Shown here one piece after another: positions 33,656 through 42,610 of a stretch of DNA of 64,000 nucleotides. The stretch spans positions 1 to 64,000 of the forward strand of contig JBLINH010000001.1 of assembly GCA_047639165.1 (NCBI GenBank), read 5' to 3'. Within the stretch, counting starts at the first letter, position 1; each line of letters starts with the position of its first letter. Source of the DNA: JBLINH01 sp047639165 (GTDB lineage: Bacteria; Patescibacteriota; Minisyncoccia; Phycocordibacterales; JAACPR01). The notes beneath the pieces were generated by a model. The model had not been told where the DNA came from. It made no database searches and saw only the letters and a list, made by a program, of their open reading frames with translations. The position numbers were made by a program, and so were the translations under genes.

Positions 33656-33994
33656 TTATTCGGTTACTTTTAAGTTCTTAAGCATACCATCTCTCAACTT
33701 GTTAGATGGAAGCATTTTCTTTACTGCTCGTTTAATAACTTCACTATATCCTTTCTTTGCGATAAGTTCTGTAAGTTTCTCATACTTTAGTCCACCAGGA
33801 TATCCAGTGTATCTTTTGTATCTCATTTGATTCTCTTTCTTTGGAGCGATAGAAAGCTTTGAAGCGTTGGTGATGTGAACCTTACCTCCAATTTTGTTTG
33901 GAGCGTAGTCAACACTATCTTTTCCAAGAAGTGTTGTGGCAGCTTCTGAAGCGATTCTACCTAGTATTTTGTTTTCTGCGTCGATTGTTTTCAT
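33656..33994 (-). CDS. rplM: Large ribosomal subunit protein uL13
   Basis: The start MKTIDAENKILGRIASEAAT (ATG 33994) is the family N-terminus; a 27-residue upstream extension would overlap rplQ and is rejected. It includes DYAPNKIGGKVHITNASKLS and MLPSNKLRDGMLKNLKV. At 112 residues it is shorter than E. coli uL13 (142), trimmed at the C-terminus. Confidence 0.94.
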   Translation of the reverse strand: MKTIDAENKILGRIASEAATTLLGKDSVDYAPNKIGGKVHITNASKLSIAPKKENQMRYKRYTGYPGGLKYEKLTELIAKKGYSEVIKRAVKKMLPSNKLRDGMLKNLKVTE

Positions 33995-33998
33995 GATT

Positions 33999-34349
33999 TT
34001 ATACAAATTCAATGTGAGCCATTTTAGCAGCATCCTCAGCTCGTAAAGGTAGCTTTGTGATCCTTGTGTACCCACCTTCTCTATCTTTATAGATAGGAGC
34101 GATTTTAGTAACTAGTTTATTACTAAGATCTTCACTTCTAATTCTAGAGTTGATTAATCTTCGTGTAGCAACTGAATCCACCTTAGCCTTAGTCAAAAGC
34201 TTCTCAATGTATGGTCGTAGTTCTTTAGCTTTAGCTTCTGTCGTAATGATCTTTTCATCCCTGATCATGTTACGTGCCAAAGAGCTCATCAATGCTTTAT
34301 ATTGATTAGCTTTTCGTCCAAATTTTCTTTTGGCTTTGTGGTGTTTCAT
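33999..34349 (-). CDS. rplQ: Large ribosomal subunit protein bL17
   Basis: Begins MKHHKAKRKFGRKANQYKAL, with MSSLARNMIRDEKIITTEAK, then YTRITKLPLRAEDAAKMAHI near the end. Length 116, normal. It follows rpoA, the standard order. Confidence 0.96.
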   Translation of the reverse strand: MKHHKAKRKFGRKANQYKALMSSLARNMIRDEKIITTEAKAKELRPYIEKLLTKAKVDSVATRRLINSRIRSEDLSNKLVTKIAPIYKDREGGYTRITKLPLRAEDAAKMAHIEFV

Positions 34350-34390
34350 GGATTTCTAGATTACTACGGTCAGAGGTTTAAGTAAAGGGG

Positions 34391-35347
34391 TTATTTAAGA
34401 CTAATCTTATTCTTTTTTAATACAGCCTTAATTTCTAGAAGACCTTTATTTCCTAATCCATCAAGTTCTAGGATATCATCTTCATTCTTTCGAGTAAGAC
34501 CACCTACTGTTCTTATGTTGGCGTTGATTAGAGAATTGACTGTTCTTGAAGAAAGATCAAGAGATTCTACTCTAGTCTTTAGGAAGTCGTTCATTTCTTC
34601 CTTATCAGTCTCTTCCTCAACAACTTCTTCCTTTGGAGCTTCTATTTCAAATTCTTCTTTGAATCCAACAACTGCCTTTAGTTGTGAAATCATAATTCCA
34701 ATTGAGTTTTCAAGAGCTTCCTTTGGAGTAATTGTTCCGTCAGTTTCAATTATCATTCGTAATCTATTGAAATCAGTTCTTTCTCCTACTCTCATGTTCT
34801 CTGTCTCGTACTGTACTCGTCTAATTGGGGTGAAAATTGCATCAAGAGCGATTGTACCAACTTCAACCCTGTCTTTGTGTACTAATTCTTTTGAAACAAA
34901 ACCTAGTCCCTTTTCTACAGTAAATTCGATATCAATATCAGTGTTTTTATCTGTAACTTCAAATATTGGTTGATTTTTGTTGATTATTTCAATCTGACTT
35001 GGAGCTTCAATGTCTTTTGCAGTGATTGATTTAATACCCTTTGATTTGATAGACATTTTTAGAGGCTCATTACCTTCTAGTTTTAGTCTTATCTTTTTTA
35101 CGTTAAGAATGATGTTAATAACATCTTCTTTAACTCCTTCGATTGTAGAAAATTCGTGATTTACACCATTTACTTTAATTTGAGTGATAGCAGCACCTGT
35201 AAGTGATGATAGGATTATTCGTCTCAATGAGTTACCTAGAGTGTGTCCATATCCAGGATATAGTCCATCAATCTCGTATGTTCCTTTTGATCCCTCTTCT
35301 GAAATAATTTTTGGTTTAGATGGAAGTGTAATATTTTGGTCGGACAT
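34391..35347 (-). CDS. rpoA: RNA polymerase alpha subunit
   Basis: Scaffold subunit of RNA polymerase. The N-terminal domain has GTYEIDGLYPGYGHTLGNSL and RRIILSSLTGAAITQIKVNG. The C-terminal domain starts near residue 255 after an acidic linker (EEVVEEETDKEEMNDFLKTR). It retains the helix-hairpin region IRTVGGLTRKNEDDILELDG that contacts UP elements and activators. Length 318. Confidence 0.97.
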   Translation of the reverse strand: MSDQNITLPSKPKIISEEGSKGTYEIDGLYPGYGHTLGNSLRRIILSSLTGAAITQIKVNGVNHEFSTIEGVKEDVINIILNVKKIRLKLEGNEPLKMSIKSKGIKSITAKDIEAPSQIEIINKNQPIFEVTDKNTDIDIEFTVEKGLGFVSKELVHKDRVEVGTIALDAIFTPIRRVQYETENMRVGERTDFNRLRMIIETDGTITPKEALENSIGIMISQLKAVVGFKEEFEIEAPKEEVVEEETDKEEMNDFLKTRVESLDLSSRTVNSLINANIRTVGGLTRKNEDDILELDGLGNKGLLEIKAVLKKNKISLK

Positions 35348-35413
35348 AGTAATATTATTTAAATTTTATTTTAGCTTGTAAACTGTACCGTATTTTACGT
35401 AATTAAGCAAGAC

Positions 35414-36022
35414 TTATCGCTTGTAGTACTGCAATACTGATGGTAAATCGAAATCGCTTTCTGAAGATGAGTATTCTGGCTCTCCTTTAATATTTATTTC
35501 CTTCTTGGCTGCGTTTACTAAAACCCACTTTGGAACTGGTCTTAAGTTAGTATCTTTATCAGTAAGATCAACCCAAAGTCCTTTTCCAATACTTGCTTCT
35601 TTAATGGCTACAACATCACCATCTTTTACTTGATATGATGGAATGTTCATTTTCTTACCGTTTACAGTGATGTGCCCATGTGACACGGCTTGTCTTGAAG
35701 CTTGTCTTGTCTTTACAAAGTTGCTTCTAAACACAACGTTATCTAGTCTTTTCTCAAGTAGAGCAGATAGTTTTTCACTTGGATTACTCAATTTCTTCTC
35801 GATAACAGCTTTAACGTAGTTTGAAAACTGTTTTTCTGTAAGACCGTATGTAAATCTAACCTTTTGCTTATCAATCAACTGAATCCCGTAGTTTGATCTT
35901 GGTCGTCTAGTTCTTTTTACTCTTCGTGATTGTTCACGTAGTACGAACTTAGGATCTTGAGTTTTCTCAAAAACAGTATGTCCAAGTCTTCTTGCTATTT
36001 TGTATTTAGGTCCGGTTATCAT
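35414..36022 (-). CDS. rpsD: Small ribosomal subunit protein uS4
   Basis: The S4 RNA-binding domain reads RLDNVVFRSNFVKTRQASRQ, then VSHGHITVNGKKMNIPSYQV. The N-terminal part has RVKRTRRPRSNYGIQLIDKQ. It lacks the N-terminal CxxC zinc motif, beginning MITGPKYKIARRLG. Length 202. Confidence 0.96.
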   Translation of the reverse strand: MITGPKYKIARRLGHTVFEKTQDPKFVLREQSRRVKRTRRPRSNYGIQLIDKQKVRFTYGLTEKQFSNYVKAVIEKKLSNPSEKLSALLEKRLDNVVFRSNFVKTRQASRQAVSHGHITVNGKKMNIPSYQVKDGDVVAIKEASIGKGLWVDLTDKDTNLRPVPKWVLVNAAKKEINIKGEPEYSSSESDFDLPSVLQYYKR

Positions 36023-36036
36023 GATTATTTAATATA

Positions 36037-36465
36037 TTAAACTCTTCGTGGCTTACGAATAGTTGGTCCATTATGTGGAACAGGTGTTCGGTCCTTGATA
36101 GAACTGATTTGAATACCTTTTGAAACAAATCCTCGAACAGCAGCTTCTCGTCCAGAACCCACTCCCTTGATGACAACATCAATCTCTTTAAGACCTATTT
36201 GTTCTGCTTTTTCAAGAAGTGTCTCTCCTATCTTAGCGGCAGCGAAAGGTGTTCCTTTCTTTGCTCCTTTGAATCCTAGAGCTCCACTTGAAGATGCGAT
36301 AATTAGATTACCGTTCATGTCTGTAAGAGCCACCTTGGTGTTATTGTATGTAGATTGAACATGCAAAATACCCTTATCTAGTTTTCTCCTAGATAGTTTA
36401 CGTGATGATGCTCTTTTTGCTATTTCATCACTAGATCCTTTTTTTACAATTCGTTTCTTTCCCAT
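36037..36465 (-). CDS. rpsK: Small ribosomal subunit protein uS11
   Basis: Contains GILHVQSTYNNTKVALTDMN, GFKGAKKGTPFAAA and VRGFVSKGIQISSIKDRTPV, ending with the family's C-terminal PHNGPTIRKPRRV. Length 142 with a basic N-terminal extension. Confidence 0.96.
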   Translation of the reverse strand: MGKKRIVKKGSSDEIAKRASSRKLSRRKLDKGILHVQSTYNNTKVALTDMNGNLIIASSSGALGFKGAKKGTPFAAAKIGETLLEKAEQIGLKEIDVVIKGVGSGREAAVRGFVSKGIQISSIKDRTPVPHNGPTIRKPRRV

Positions 36466-36470
36466 ATATA

Positions 36471-36851
36471 TTATTTCTTATCTACTGATCTTCGTCCTGA
36501 TCCCATAGTATTTCGAGTGTTACCTCGTACTGTCCTACAGTTTGTTTTTGAACGTTGTCCTCGGGCTGGAAGCCTTTTGGCATGTCGAGATCCTCTGTAT
36601 GATTGAATGTCTTTAAGTCTTTTAACGTTTCCTGCTACATCTCGTTTTAGATCTCCTTCGATTTTAAACTTTTCGATCTCTGTTCTTATTGTATTTTCTT
36701 GCTCAGGAGTTAAATCCTTAGCTTTTGTACCAAAGTCAACCTTAACAGATTCTAGGATCACATGAGCACGTGGACGACCAACACCGTGAAGTGTTGTTAG
36801 TGAGATTTCCAATCTTTTTTGGTCTGGTATTGTTACTCCTTGAATTCGCAT
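36471..36851 (-). CDS. rpsM: Small ribosomal subunit protein uS13
   Basis: Begins MRIQGVTIPDQKRLEISLTT, and ends with the conserved RGSRHAKRLPARGQRSKTNC and TRGNTRNT-like tail. Length 126. The gap to infA is only 47 nt, leaving no room for rpmJ (bL36), which commonly sits here. Confidence 0.96.
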   Translation of the reverse strand: MRIQGVTIPDQKRLEISLTTLHGVGRPRAHVILESVKVDFGTKAKDLTPEQENTIRTEIEKFKIEGDLKRDVAGNVKRLKDIQSYRGSRHAKRLPARGQRSKTNCRTVRGNTRNTMGSGRRSVDKK

Positions 36852-36898
36852 ATTTGAGTTGAGAGTTTAGCAAAAAAGCCTAAAAAAGTAAAGCTTTT

Positions 36899-37114
36899 TT
36901 AGAGTCTTTTAAAAATCCTAGCTTTTCCACCGTACGGTTCTGTCGTAAATGCTACCTTGTCACCAACGAGAACTCTAATTCTGTGCATTCTCATTTTTCC
37001 TGCAAGATAAGACATTATTTCTGTTCCGTCTTCTAGTCTAATTTTAAACATTATATTTGGAAGGGCTTCTACTACGATCCCTTCTCCATTTTCTTCTTTT
37101 TTCTCTTCTTTCAT
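36899..37114 (-). CDS. infA: Translation initiation factor IF-1
   Basis: S1-fold factor that binds the ribosomal A site. The ATG at 37114 gives 71 residues: MKEEKKEENGEGIVVEALPN, then MFKIRLEDGTEIMSYLAGKM and RVLVGDKVAFTTEPY. An in-frame upstream start at 37162 would add 16 residues that overlap the preceding gene and is not favoured. Confidence 0.95.
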   Translation of the reverse strand: MKEEKKEENGEGIVVEALPNIMFKIRLEDGTEIMSYLAGKMRMHRIRVLVGDKVAFTTEPYGGKARIFKRL

Positions 37115-37139
37115 TTGTAACGTATATAATAGCAGTGTT

Positions 37140-38543
37140 TTACTCTTCGTCAATGTTTTCAAGCTCTATAATCACATCTATCTTTGAAGCGTCTTTAGGA
37201 AAACTCTTTTTCCATAGAGGTTTTACAGTAGCCTCTGCTCTTGTAATGCTTGGAAAATCTTGAAGAACATCCTTCATATCTTTTCTTTGTGATCCGGCAA
37301 GACTTTCTTTTAGGGCCTCTATATCTGTCTGCCAAACAAAGTGAACTTGTCCTTTTACTAAAACGTTTATCTTGTCATCCTCTGAAGGCGTGATCTCAAA
37401 TGATATGTTATCAGGGTTTTGAATGGCAATATTCTCATTTAGATTTATATTGCTCAAGGTTTTTGAAGCCAGTATTGTACCAATTGAGTTTGTGTCGAAA
37501 ACAAAAGCTTCAAGTGTTCCTTTCAAAGTTATTTCTATTACTGTATCACCTTTGTCTTCTTCTGATGTTATTTCAAATATAAAACTATCATCTGTATAGT
37601 GGATCAAGAAGTTATCAGTTACATCTTCATTGATTTTTGATATTAGATCTTCTTTAATCTTGGATTTTAGTTCTTCTACCACTTTCTCTTTGTCTTCTTC
37701 ACTAACTATCTTTTTAATTCCAACAAAACCACCAGTCATACCACCTTGTGTCTTTGCAGAGAACTTATCAAATTGTTTTAGGCCACTAAAACCTGGGATA
37801 GTGAAAGTAGTTTCTTTAATATTGTATTCATCTCCAGTGCTATCAGCAAATACTTCAACTATTAATTCACCCGGTACTACCTTTCCATCTACTTCTTTGT
37901 ACCCTGGTACTGAAATTGAATTATCTACTCTGTATATAAGTCCATCTTCATTTTGAAATCGTGTGTTCTTTATTAAAGGATATGAGTCTTTTGAATATTT
38001 GTTGGATACAACTATCTTTCCAGAAGCTTTTGTTTTTACTGAAGCTTCACCAGAAGCTTTAACAGTTCCACTGCTTGTAGATTCAATATTCAACGGTTTG
38101 TATGAAAGTTCCTCGGAAAGTGCAATATCCACATGATTTGCTTCAAGTGTTGTTTCTATATTAGCTTGCGCTTCTTTTGGAGAAATTCTAACTTCTGTGC
38201 CACTTAAGTTTAATAGGAATATCACAAGAACTAATATTCCGACAATACCACTACCAATTATTCCGATCTTCTTAAATCGTCCACCACCTCTCTCTTCGAA
38301 ATCAGCCATTGAAGAAACACGGGTTCTTTTTGTAGGCTGTGGAGGAGTTACTCCACTGATAGTTCTTCTGACAGTTCTAACAGGTGCTGCGGTAGATACT
38401 CTTGGACCAACTTTGTTTATCTTTACAGCAGCAACTAAAGGCTCCTCTTTAGAGACCTTTTTCCTGTTCTTGGGAATAGGAATATTCCTGATTGATTTTT
38501 TCTGTGCTGGTGGCACAACGTCTTGTAGAAAATTTTTGTCCAT
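37140..38543 (-). CDS. Baseplate-J-like single-pass membrane protein
   Basis: The 467-residue protein has a proline- and arginine-rich cytoplasmic N-tail (about 1-90). One transmembrane helix follows (IGIIGSGIVGILVLVIFLLN), then a large extracellular region. That region includes a Baseplate-J-like stretch, VVPGELIVEVFADSTGDEYN followed by TTFTIPGFSG. Such proteins sit beside a PilM-like ATPase in Patescibacteria, probably in a surface or pilus-like apparatus. This is inference from pairing. The upstream gene here is exactly such an ATPase. Confidence 0.7.
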   Translation of the reverse strand: MDKNFLQDVVPPAQKKSIRNIPIPKNRKKVSKEEPLVAAVKINKVGPRVSTAAPVRTVRRTISGVTPPQPTKRTRVSSMADFEERGGGRFKKIGIIGSGIVGILVLVIFLLNLSGTEVRISPKEAQANIETTLEANHVDIALSEELSYKPLNIESTSSGTVKASGEASVKTKASGKIVVSNKYSKDSYPLIKNTRFQNEDGLIYRVDNSISVPGYKEVDGKVVPGELIVEVFADSTGDEYNIKETTFTIPGFSGLKQFDKFSAKTQGGMTGGFVGIKKIVSEEDKEKVVEELKSKIKEDLISKINEDVTDNFLIHYTDDSFIFEITSEEDKGDTVIEITLKGTLEAFVFDTNSIGTILASKTLSNINLNENIAIQNPDNISFEITPSEDDKINVLVKGQVHFVWQTDIEALKESLAGSQRKDMKDVLQDFPSITRAEATVKPLWKKSFPKDASKIDVIIELENIDEE

Positions 38544-38582
38544 GACTTATTATATTTTATCTTTTAGAGATTATTTATCAAC

Positions 38583-39767
38583 CTACTTAGTAGACTGATT
38601 TAAGAATGTTCCTATTAATTCCATAAATACATCATCTACTACGCCCGGATTAACTAATATTTCATCTGAGAAAGTAGAGTGATCTAGCAGGAATACATTA
38701 GTTTTTTTGTTAATGTCTATACTATTTACACTAAATTCATTACTTTTAAGAATATTAGTAAATAGGTCTTTTAGATCTTTGTCAACACTAACAAAAATAA
38801 CTTGAGGTAATTCTCTTTTGTTTCCAAATGTTTCAAGAATTTGTTCTAGCATGTTTAACCATTCTTTTTCTAGTTTAGGTAGTAGTTTGTTAACTTTCTT
38901 TTTACAACTAGTATCTATTTCTTTTTTAGAGATTGTTCTTATTGAAGATATGGCAGAGGCATAGTCTGTTTCACATTCTTCCATAACTTTTCTTATGAAG
39001 TAGTGTTTTCCATGAGGCATACTGACTATGTTCACTAACCTATCATTTCTGACTAAACCAATGTCAGTAACTTCACCGCCGATATCTATAAACAAGAAAT
39101 TTGGAGTATTCTTGAAAATGTTTCTCATCGCACTAAAGAAGATTAGTGGATGTGTCCTGTGGTTTATATGGTCTACTGTTTCAAAATTATGTTTTATCTT
39201 TTTTTCAACTTCGTCGATAGATTCATCTGCTACAGAACTTATGTAGAAAGAAATATCTAAATTAGTTATTTTCTTATCGAAAGGATTGGTAAGGTTGTAC
39301 CCGTTTACGTTTACATACGTAATATCTTTCTCAACTATCGTTTGGCCCTTTGTATTACTATTTTTACTTTTCAATTCTTCCTTTACAATTTTCCTGAATA
39401 TCTCCTTTGTAAATTTAAATGGTTTGTCTTTATCTATATAAACATCTTTAGTATGTGATACATACCAAGGAGAAGAATATACAACGTATATATCTTTTAC
39501 TTTACTAAGAACATCATCGATCTTGGTTTCAGGAAGACCTGTTTCTTTGATATCTAAAATTACTTTGTCTAATGTTTTCAAAAGAGTTGTAACAAAAGAT
39601 GATGAAGTCTGTGAATCTTTAAAATATTCAAATATTCTAGTGGTATAAAGAATTGTTGGTATTTCACCTGACATATCAATAATACTCCCTCCGATACTAG
39701 AACTTCTAATATCGAAAACTATAGATAAAGTTTTATCCTTTCCTTTTTTACTAAAAAGAGATGACAT
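38583..39767 (-). CDS. PilM/FtsA-like actin-fold ATPase
   Basis: The actin-like phosphate loops are visible as SIVFDIRSSSIGGSIID (residues 15-31) and FLFIDIGGEVTDIGLV in the second half. The 394-residue protein has no membrane helix. Similar proteins in Patescibacteria accompany membrane proteins of type-IV-pilus-like systems. A TTGTTT, 17-nt, TATAAT promoter lies 8 nt before the ATG. The Baseplate-J-like gene follows after 39 nt. Confidence 0.75.
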   Translation of the reverse strand: MSSLFSKKGKDKTLSIVFDIRSSSIGGSIIDMSGEIPTILYTTRIFEYFKDSQTSSSFVTTLLKTLDKVILDIKETGLPETKIDDVLSKVKDIYVVYSSPWYVSHTKDVYIDKDKPFKFTKEIFRKIVKEELKSKNSNTKGQTIVEKDITYVNVNGYNLTNPFDKKITNLDISFYISSVADESIDEVEKKIKHNFETVDHINHRTHPLIFFSAMRNIFKNTPNFLFIDIGGEVTDIGLVRNDRLVNIVSMPHGKHYFIRKVMEECETDYASAISSIRTISKKEIDTSCKKKVNKLLPKLEKEWLNMLEQILETFGNKRELPQVIFVSVDKDLKDLFTNILKSNEFSVNSIDINKKTNVFLLDHSTFSDEILVNPGVVDDVFMELIGTFLNQSTK

Positions 39768-39809
39768 ATATTTATATTATATGTTGAGGTGCAAGTTAAA
39801 ACAATTTAC

Positions 39810-41558
39810 TTATTCCAGTACAGCTTTTATCCTTCGTACTCCGGAAGAAGAAGCTTCTTCTTTTTTGATTCTAAATTTACCAAGTACACTTGTATTTTCT
39901 ACGTGAGGACCACCACAAAGTTCTTTACTAACATCTCCAATTGAATAGACTGATACAACTTCTCCGTACTTCTCTCCGAAAAGTGAAATCGCACCTTCCG
40001 CTTTAGCAGTGTCTATATCCATGTCTTTTTGTTCTACTGATATGCCTTTTTCAATTTTGTCATTCACCCACGCTTCTACTTTTTCTTTTTCTTCGTCTGT
40101 CATTTTCTCTCCATGTGAAAAATCAAATCTCAATCGATCGGGTGTAATGTTACTTCCTTTTTGCTCAACGTTATCTCCCAGGACTTCTCTTAATGCTGCT
40201 TGAAGAAGATGCGTCGCTGTATGGTACTTAACTTCCATCTCACTAGTTCCGGATAGTCCACCCTTGAACTTACCAGCTGAAGACGTTCTTGAAAGATCCT
40301 GATGTTTTTTAAATTCTTCTTCATACTCCTCTCTGTTCACACTAGTCCCCTTTTCTTCTGCGAGTGAAACGGTAAGGTCAATTGGTAGTCCGTATGATGA
40401 GAATAGTTTGAAAGCATCGATACCACTAATATCTGCACCAGAAATTTTTCCGAACTCACGCAATCCTTGTGAAAGTGTTTTTGAGAATTTTATAACCTCT
40501 TCTTCTATTGTAGATTTTATCGTTGTAAGATTTTCTTTTAGTTCAGGATATTGTTTGTCATATGTATCCAAAATAGCATCTACTAGAGATGATATCTGAT
40601 CTCCATGTAAGTTATGATTGTTTGTATTAAAAGCAGCTCTCCTAATTAGTCTTCGGAGTATGTACCCTCGGTCTGTGTTTGATGGGAGTATTCCATCACT
40701 GATCAAAAACACCGAAGCTTTAATATGATCAGATAGTATTCTAGCTGATCTTTCTGTTTTGGTAATTTCTCTAGAAATATTCATCAACTCTTCAAATAGA
40801 TCTGTGTCATAAACAGAATCTTTTCCTTGTACTACTGCGACCAATCTTCCGAACCCAGCTCCAGTGTCAACATTCTTGTTAGGCAACTTACCTATAACCT
40901 TCCCTTCTTTTTTTTGATATTCCATGAATACATCGTTCCAAATCTCAACAACTTCTTGTTTTTCATCTGCTTGTATATATTCTTCCTTTGTTAGATTTCC
41001 TAATCCTTCTTTTGTTGTGTCATAGAACATCTCAGAATCAGGACCACAAGGACCATTGTCTCCTGCACTCCACCAGTTTGAATCTGCTCCCATATAATAT
41101 ATCCTGTCCTCTTTTATATACTTCTTCCAGATGTTGTATGACTCTTCATCTTTTGGAGCATTATCATCTCCTTCAAATACAGTTACGTATAACCTTTCTT
41201 TATCTAGCCCTAGCTCTTCGGTAAGAAATTCAAAACTCCACTGAATAGTTTCTTCTTTAAAGTAGTCTCCTAAAGACCAGTTCCCAAGCATCTCAAAAAA
41301 AGTATTGTGTGTGTTGTCCCCCACTTCATCTATATCAACAGTACGTAAACACTTTTGGGAGTCTACCAAACGAGTTCCTTTGGGGTGCTCCTCTCCTAGA
41401 ATAAATGGAATCAGAGGTTGCATACCAGCAGAATTAAATAAAGTGTTATCAGTAACACCCTTCTCATCTGTAGGAACTAGAGATGCAGATTTAATAATTG
41501 CATGCCCTCTTTCTTCAAAGAATTTTAGAAATTTTTCTCTTATCTCGCTTGATTTCAT
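39810..41558 (-). CDS. alaS: Alanyl-tRNA synthetase, short form without C-Ala domain
   Basis: Charges tRNA-Ala. The catalytic domain opens MKSSEIREKFLKFFEERGHA, with SLVPTDEKGVTDNTLFNSAG. The editing domain has HTATHLLQAALREVLG (zinc His pair) and ELCGGPHVENT. The protein ends after the editing domain (582 residues versus about 870), lacking the oligomerising C-Ala domain. This short form is common in Patescibacteria. The window also encodes its substrate, tRNA-Ala with a G3:U70 pair. Confidence 0.95.
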   Translation of the reverse strand: MKSSEIREKFLKFFEERGHAIIKSASLVPTDEKGVTDNTLFNSAGMQPLIPFILGEEHPKGTRLVDSQKCLRTVDIDEVGDNTHNTFFEMLGNWSLGDYFKEETIQWSFEFLTEELGLDKERLYVTVFEGDDNAPKDEESYNIWKKYIKEDRIYYMGADSNWWSAGDNGPCGPDSEMFYDTTKEGLGNLTKEEYIQADEKQEVVEIWNDVFMEYQKKEGKVIGKLPNKNVDTGAGFGRLVAVVQGKDSVYDTDLFEELMNISREITKTERSARILSDHIKASVFLISDGILPSNTDRGYILRRLIRRAAFNTNNHNLHGDQISSLVDAILDTYDKQYPELKENLTTIKSTIEEEVIKFSKTLSQGLREFGKISGADISGIDAFKLFSSYGLPIDLTVSLAEEKGTSVNREEYEEEFKKHQDLSRTSSAGKFKGGLSGTSEMEVKYHTATHLLQAALREVLGDNVEQKGSNITPDRLRFDFSHGEKMTDEEKEKVEAWVNDKIEKGISVEQKDMDIDTAKAEGAISLFGEKYGEVVSVYSIGDVSKELCGGPHVENTSVLGKFRIKKEEASSSGVRRIKAVLE

Positions 41559-41572
41559 ATGATGACTTTAAT

Positions 41573-41773
41573 TTACTTAACGTATATTTGCAAGATAAAA
41601 CTTACAATCATTAGCGATATTCCTACGACCGCGTATAACTTCTCTTTTTTAATAGTAGTGTAAACATCTTTGTCTAGCTTGTGTTCTTTAAGTACGTGAG
41701 AATGTACTCTGACAACAGCCATGGCAATTAATATTTCTCCTAAAAGTTCTAGTGTTAGTGCTAAAGTGTACAT
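41573..41773 (-). CDS. Small two-helix membrane protein
   Basis: From ATG 41773 it encodes 66 residues with helices LALTLELLGEILIAMAVVRV and LYAVVGISLMIVSFILQIYV, split by a charged loop. A TTG at 41791 would overlap the ATP-cone gene. It has the look of small conserved membrane proteins; no family recognised. It lies between the ATP-cone nuclease and alaS. Confidence 0.6.
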   Translation of the reverse strand: MYTLALTLELLGEILIAMAVVRVHSHVLKEHKLDKDVYTTIKKEKLYAVVGISLMIVSFILQIYVK

Positions 41774-41778
41774 AGTAA

Positions 41779-42609
41779 TTAATGTGAGCAAATAATATCA
41801 ATATTTTCTATAATCTCATCGATCTTTTCATCTGACAATCCTATTTCTTTCATAACTTCTCTCTCGTCCCTTAGAGATCTACAATTAACAATTCCTCTGT
41901 CAAGAAGTTCATTCTTATTACTCTTTGAGAGCTGAGCTACACAAGTTAATGGGTGTAGAGTCGTCTCTTCCATAAGATCGTACAGATTCCCTTTTTTGGG
42001 GTAGTCCCAACTGATGAGATCATACGTTCCAACACAGTTAACGTATTTTCGAGCTGTGTGGGTAAACTTGGTGTTTGTAACCATTAGACCCTGAGTCATT
42101 TTTCTTTTTTTACCTCCCAAATGAAATTCTTCACTCTGAAGGTCATCAAAACGAGCTTTTATATACAAAGCTGTTTTTGTATCTGTTTTTATTCCACTTT
42201 TGTTATGAAATTTGGCTTCAGTGATGATAAGCTCCTTTTCGTTATACGCAATAATATCTACTTCATGATCAGCACAGTGACCTTTAAGGGTAACTCCTAC
42301 TTCAGTGGTAAAACCTTTTGCACTGAATATTTCAGCGATAAACTTTTCAAATGGAAATCCTGAAGGACCAAGATCTAAAACAGATCTTCTGATTGAATAT
42401 CTTAAGGCAGATTTTTTTTCTGTTTTTTTCAAAAGCTCAAATGCTTCTTTGTATATGTCTGTAGTTGTTGAACCGTCTTTAATATCTTTTTGGATCTTAC
42501 TTGTTATGTCGTTTGCGACAAATACAGTTGCCCCTGCACGCTCTAGTGATCCTTTTAACTTATCAGGATCGAAAGACTCTTTTTCCCCATTGTTCTTAAC
42601 GATTTTCAT
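41779..42609 (-). CDS. ATP-cone plus Mrr-like restriction endonuclease
   Basis: The N-terminal 80 residues form an ATP-cone: MKIVKNNGEKESFDPDKLKG and YKEAFELLKK. The centre holds a PD-(D/E)xK nuclease core, HCADHEVDIIAYNEKELIIT then EAKFHNKSG, giving the D...ExK pattern of Mrr-type enzymes. The C-terminal part has a helical segment (LSDEKIDEIIENIDI). Ribonucleotide reductases use ATP-cones for dATP sensing, so this may be a nucleotide-gated nuclease. It is a known domain pairing whose role is unclear. It follows a lipoprotein-like gene by 1 nt. Confidence 0.8.
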   Translation of the reverse strand: MKIVKNNGEKESFDPDKLKGSLERAGATVFVANDITSKIQKDIKDGSTTTDIYKEAFELLKKTEKKSALRYSIRRSVLDLGPSGFPFEKFIAEIFSAKGFTTEVGVTLKGHCADHEVDIIAYNEKELIITEAKFHNKSGIKTDTKTALYIKARFDDLQSEEFHLGGKKRKMTQGLMVTNTKFTHTARKYVNCVGTYDLISWDYPKKGNLYDLMEETTLHPLTCVAQLSKSNKNELLDRGIVNCRSLRDEREVMKEIGLSDEKIDEIIENIDIICSH

Positions 42610-42610
42610 A

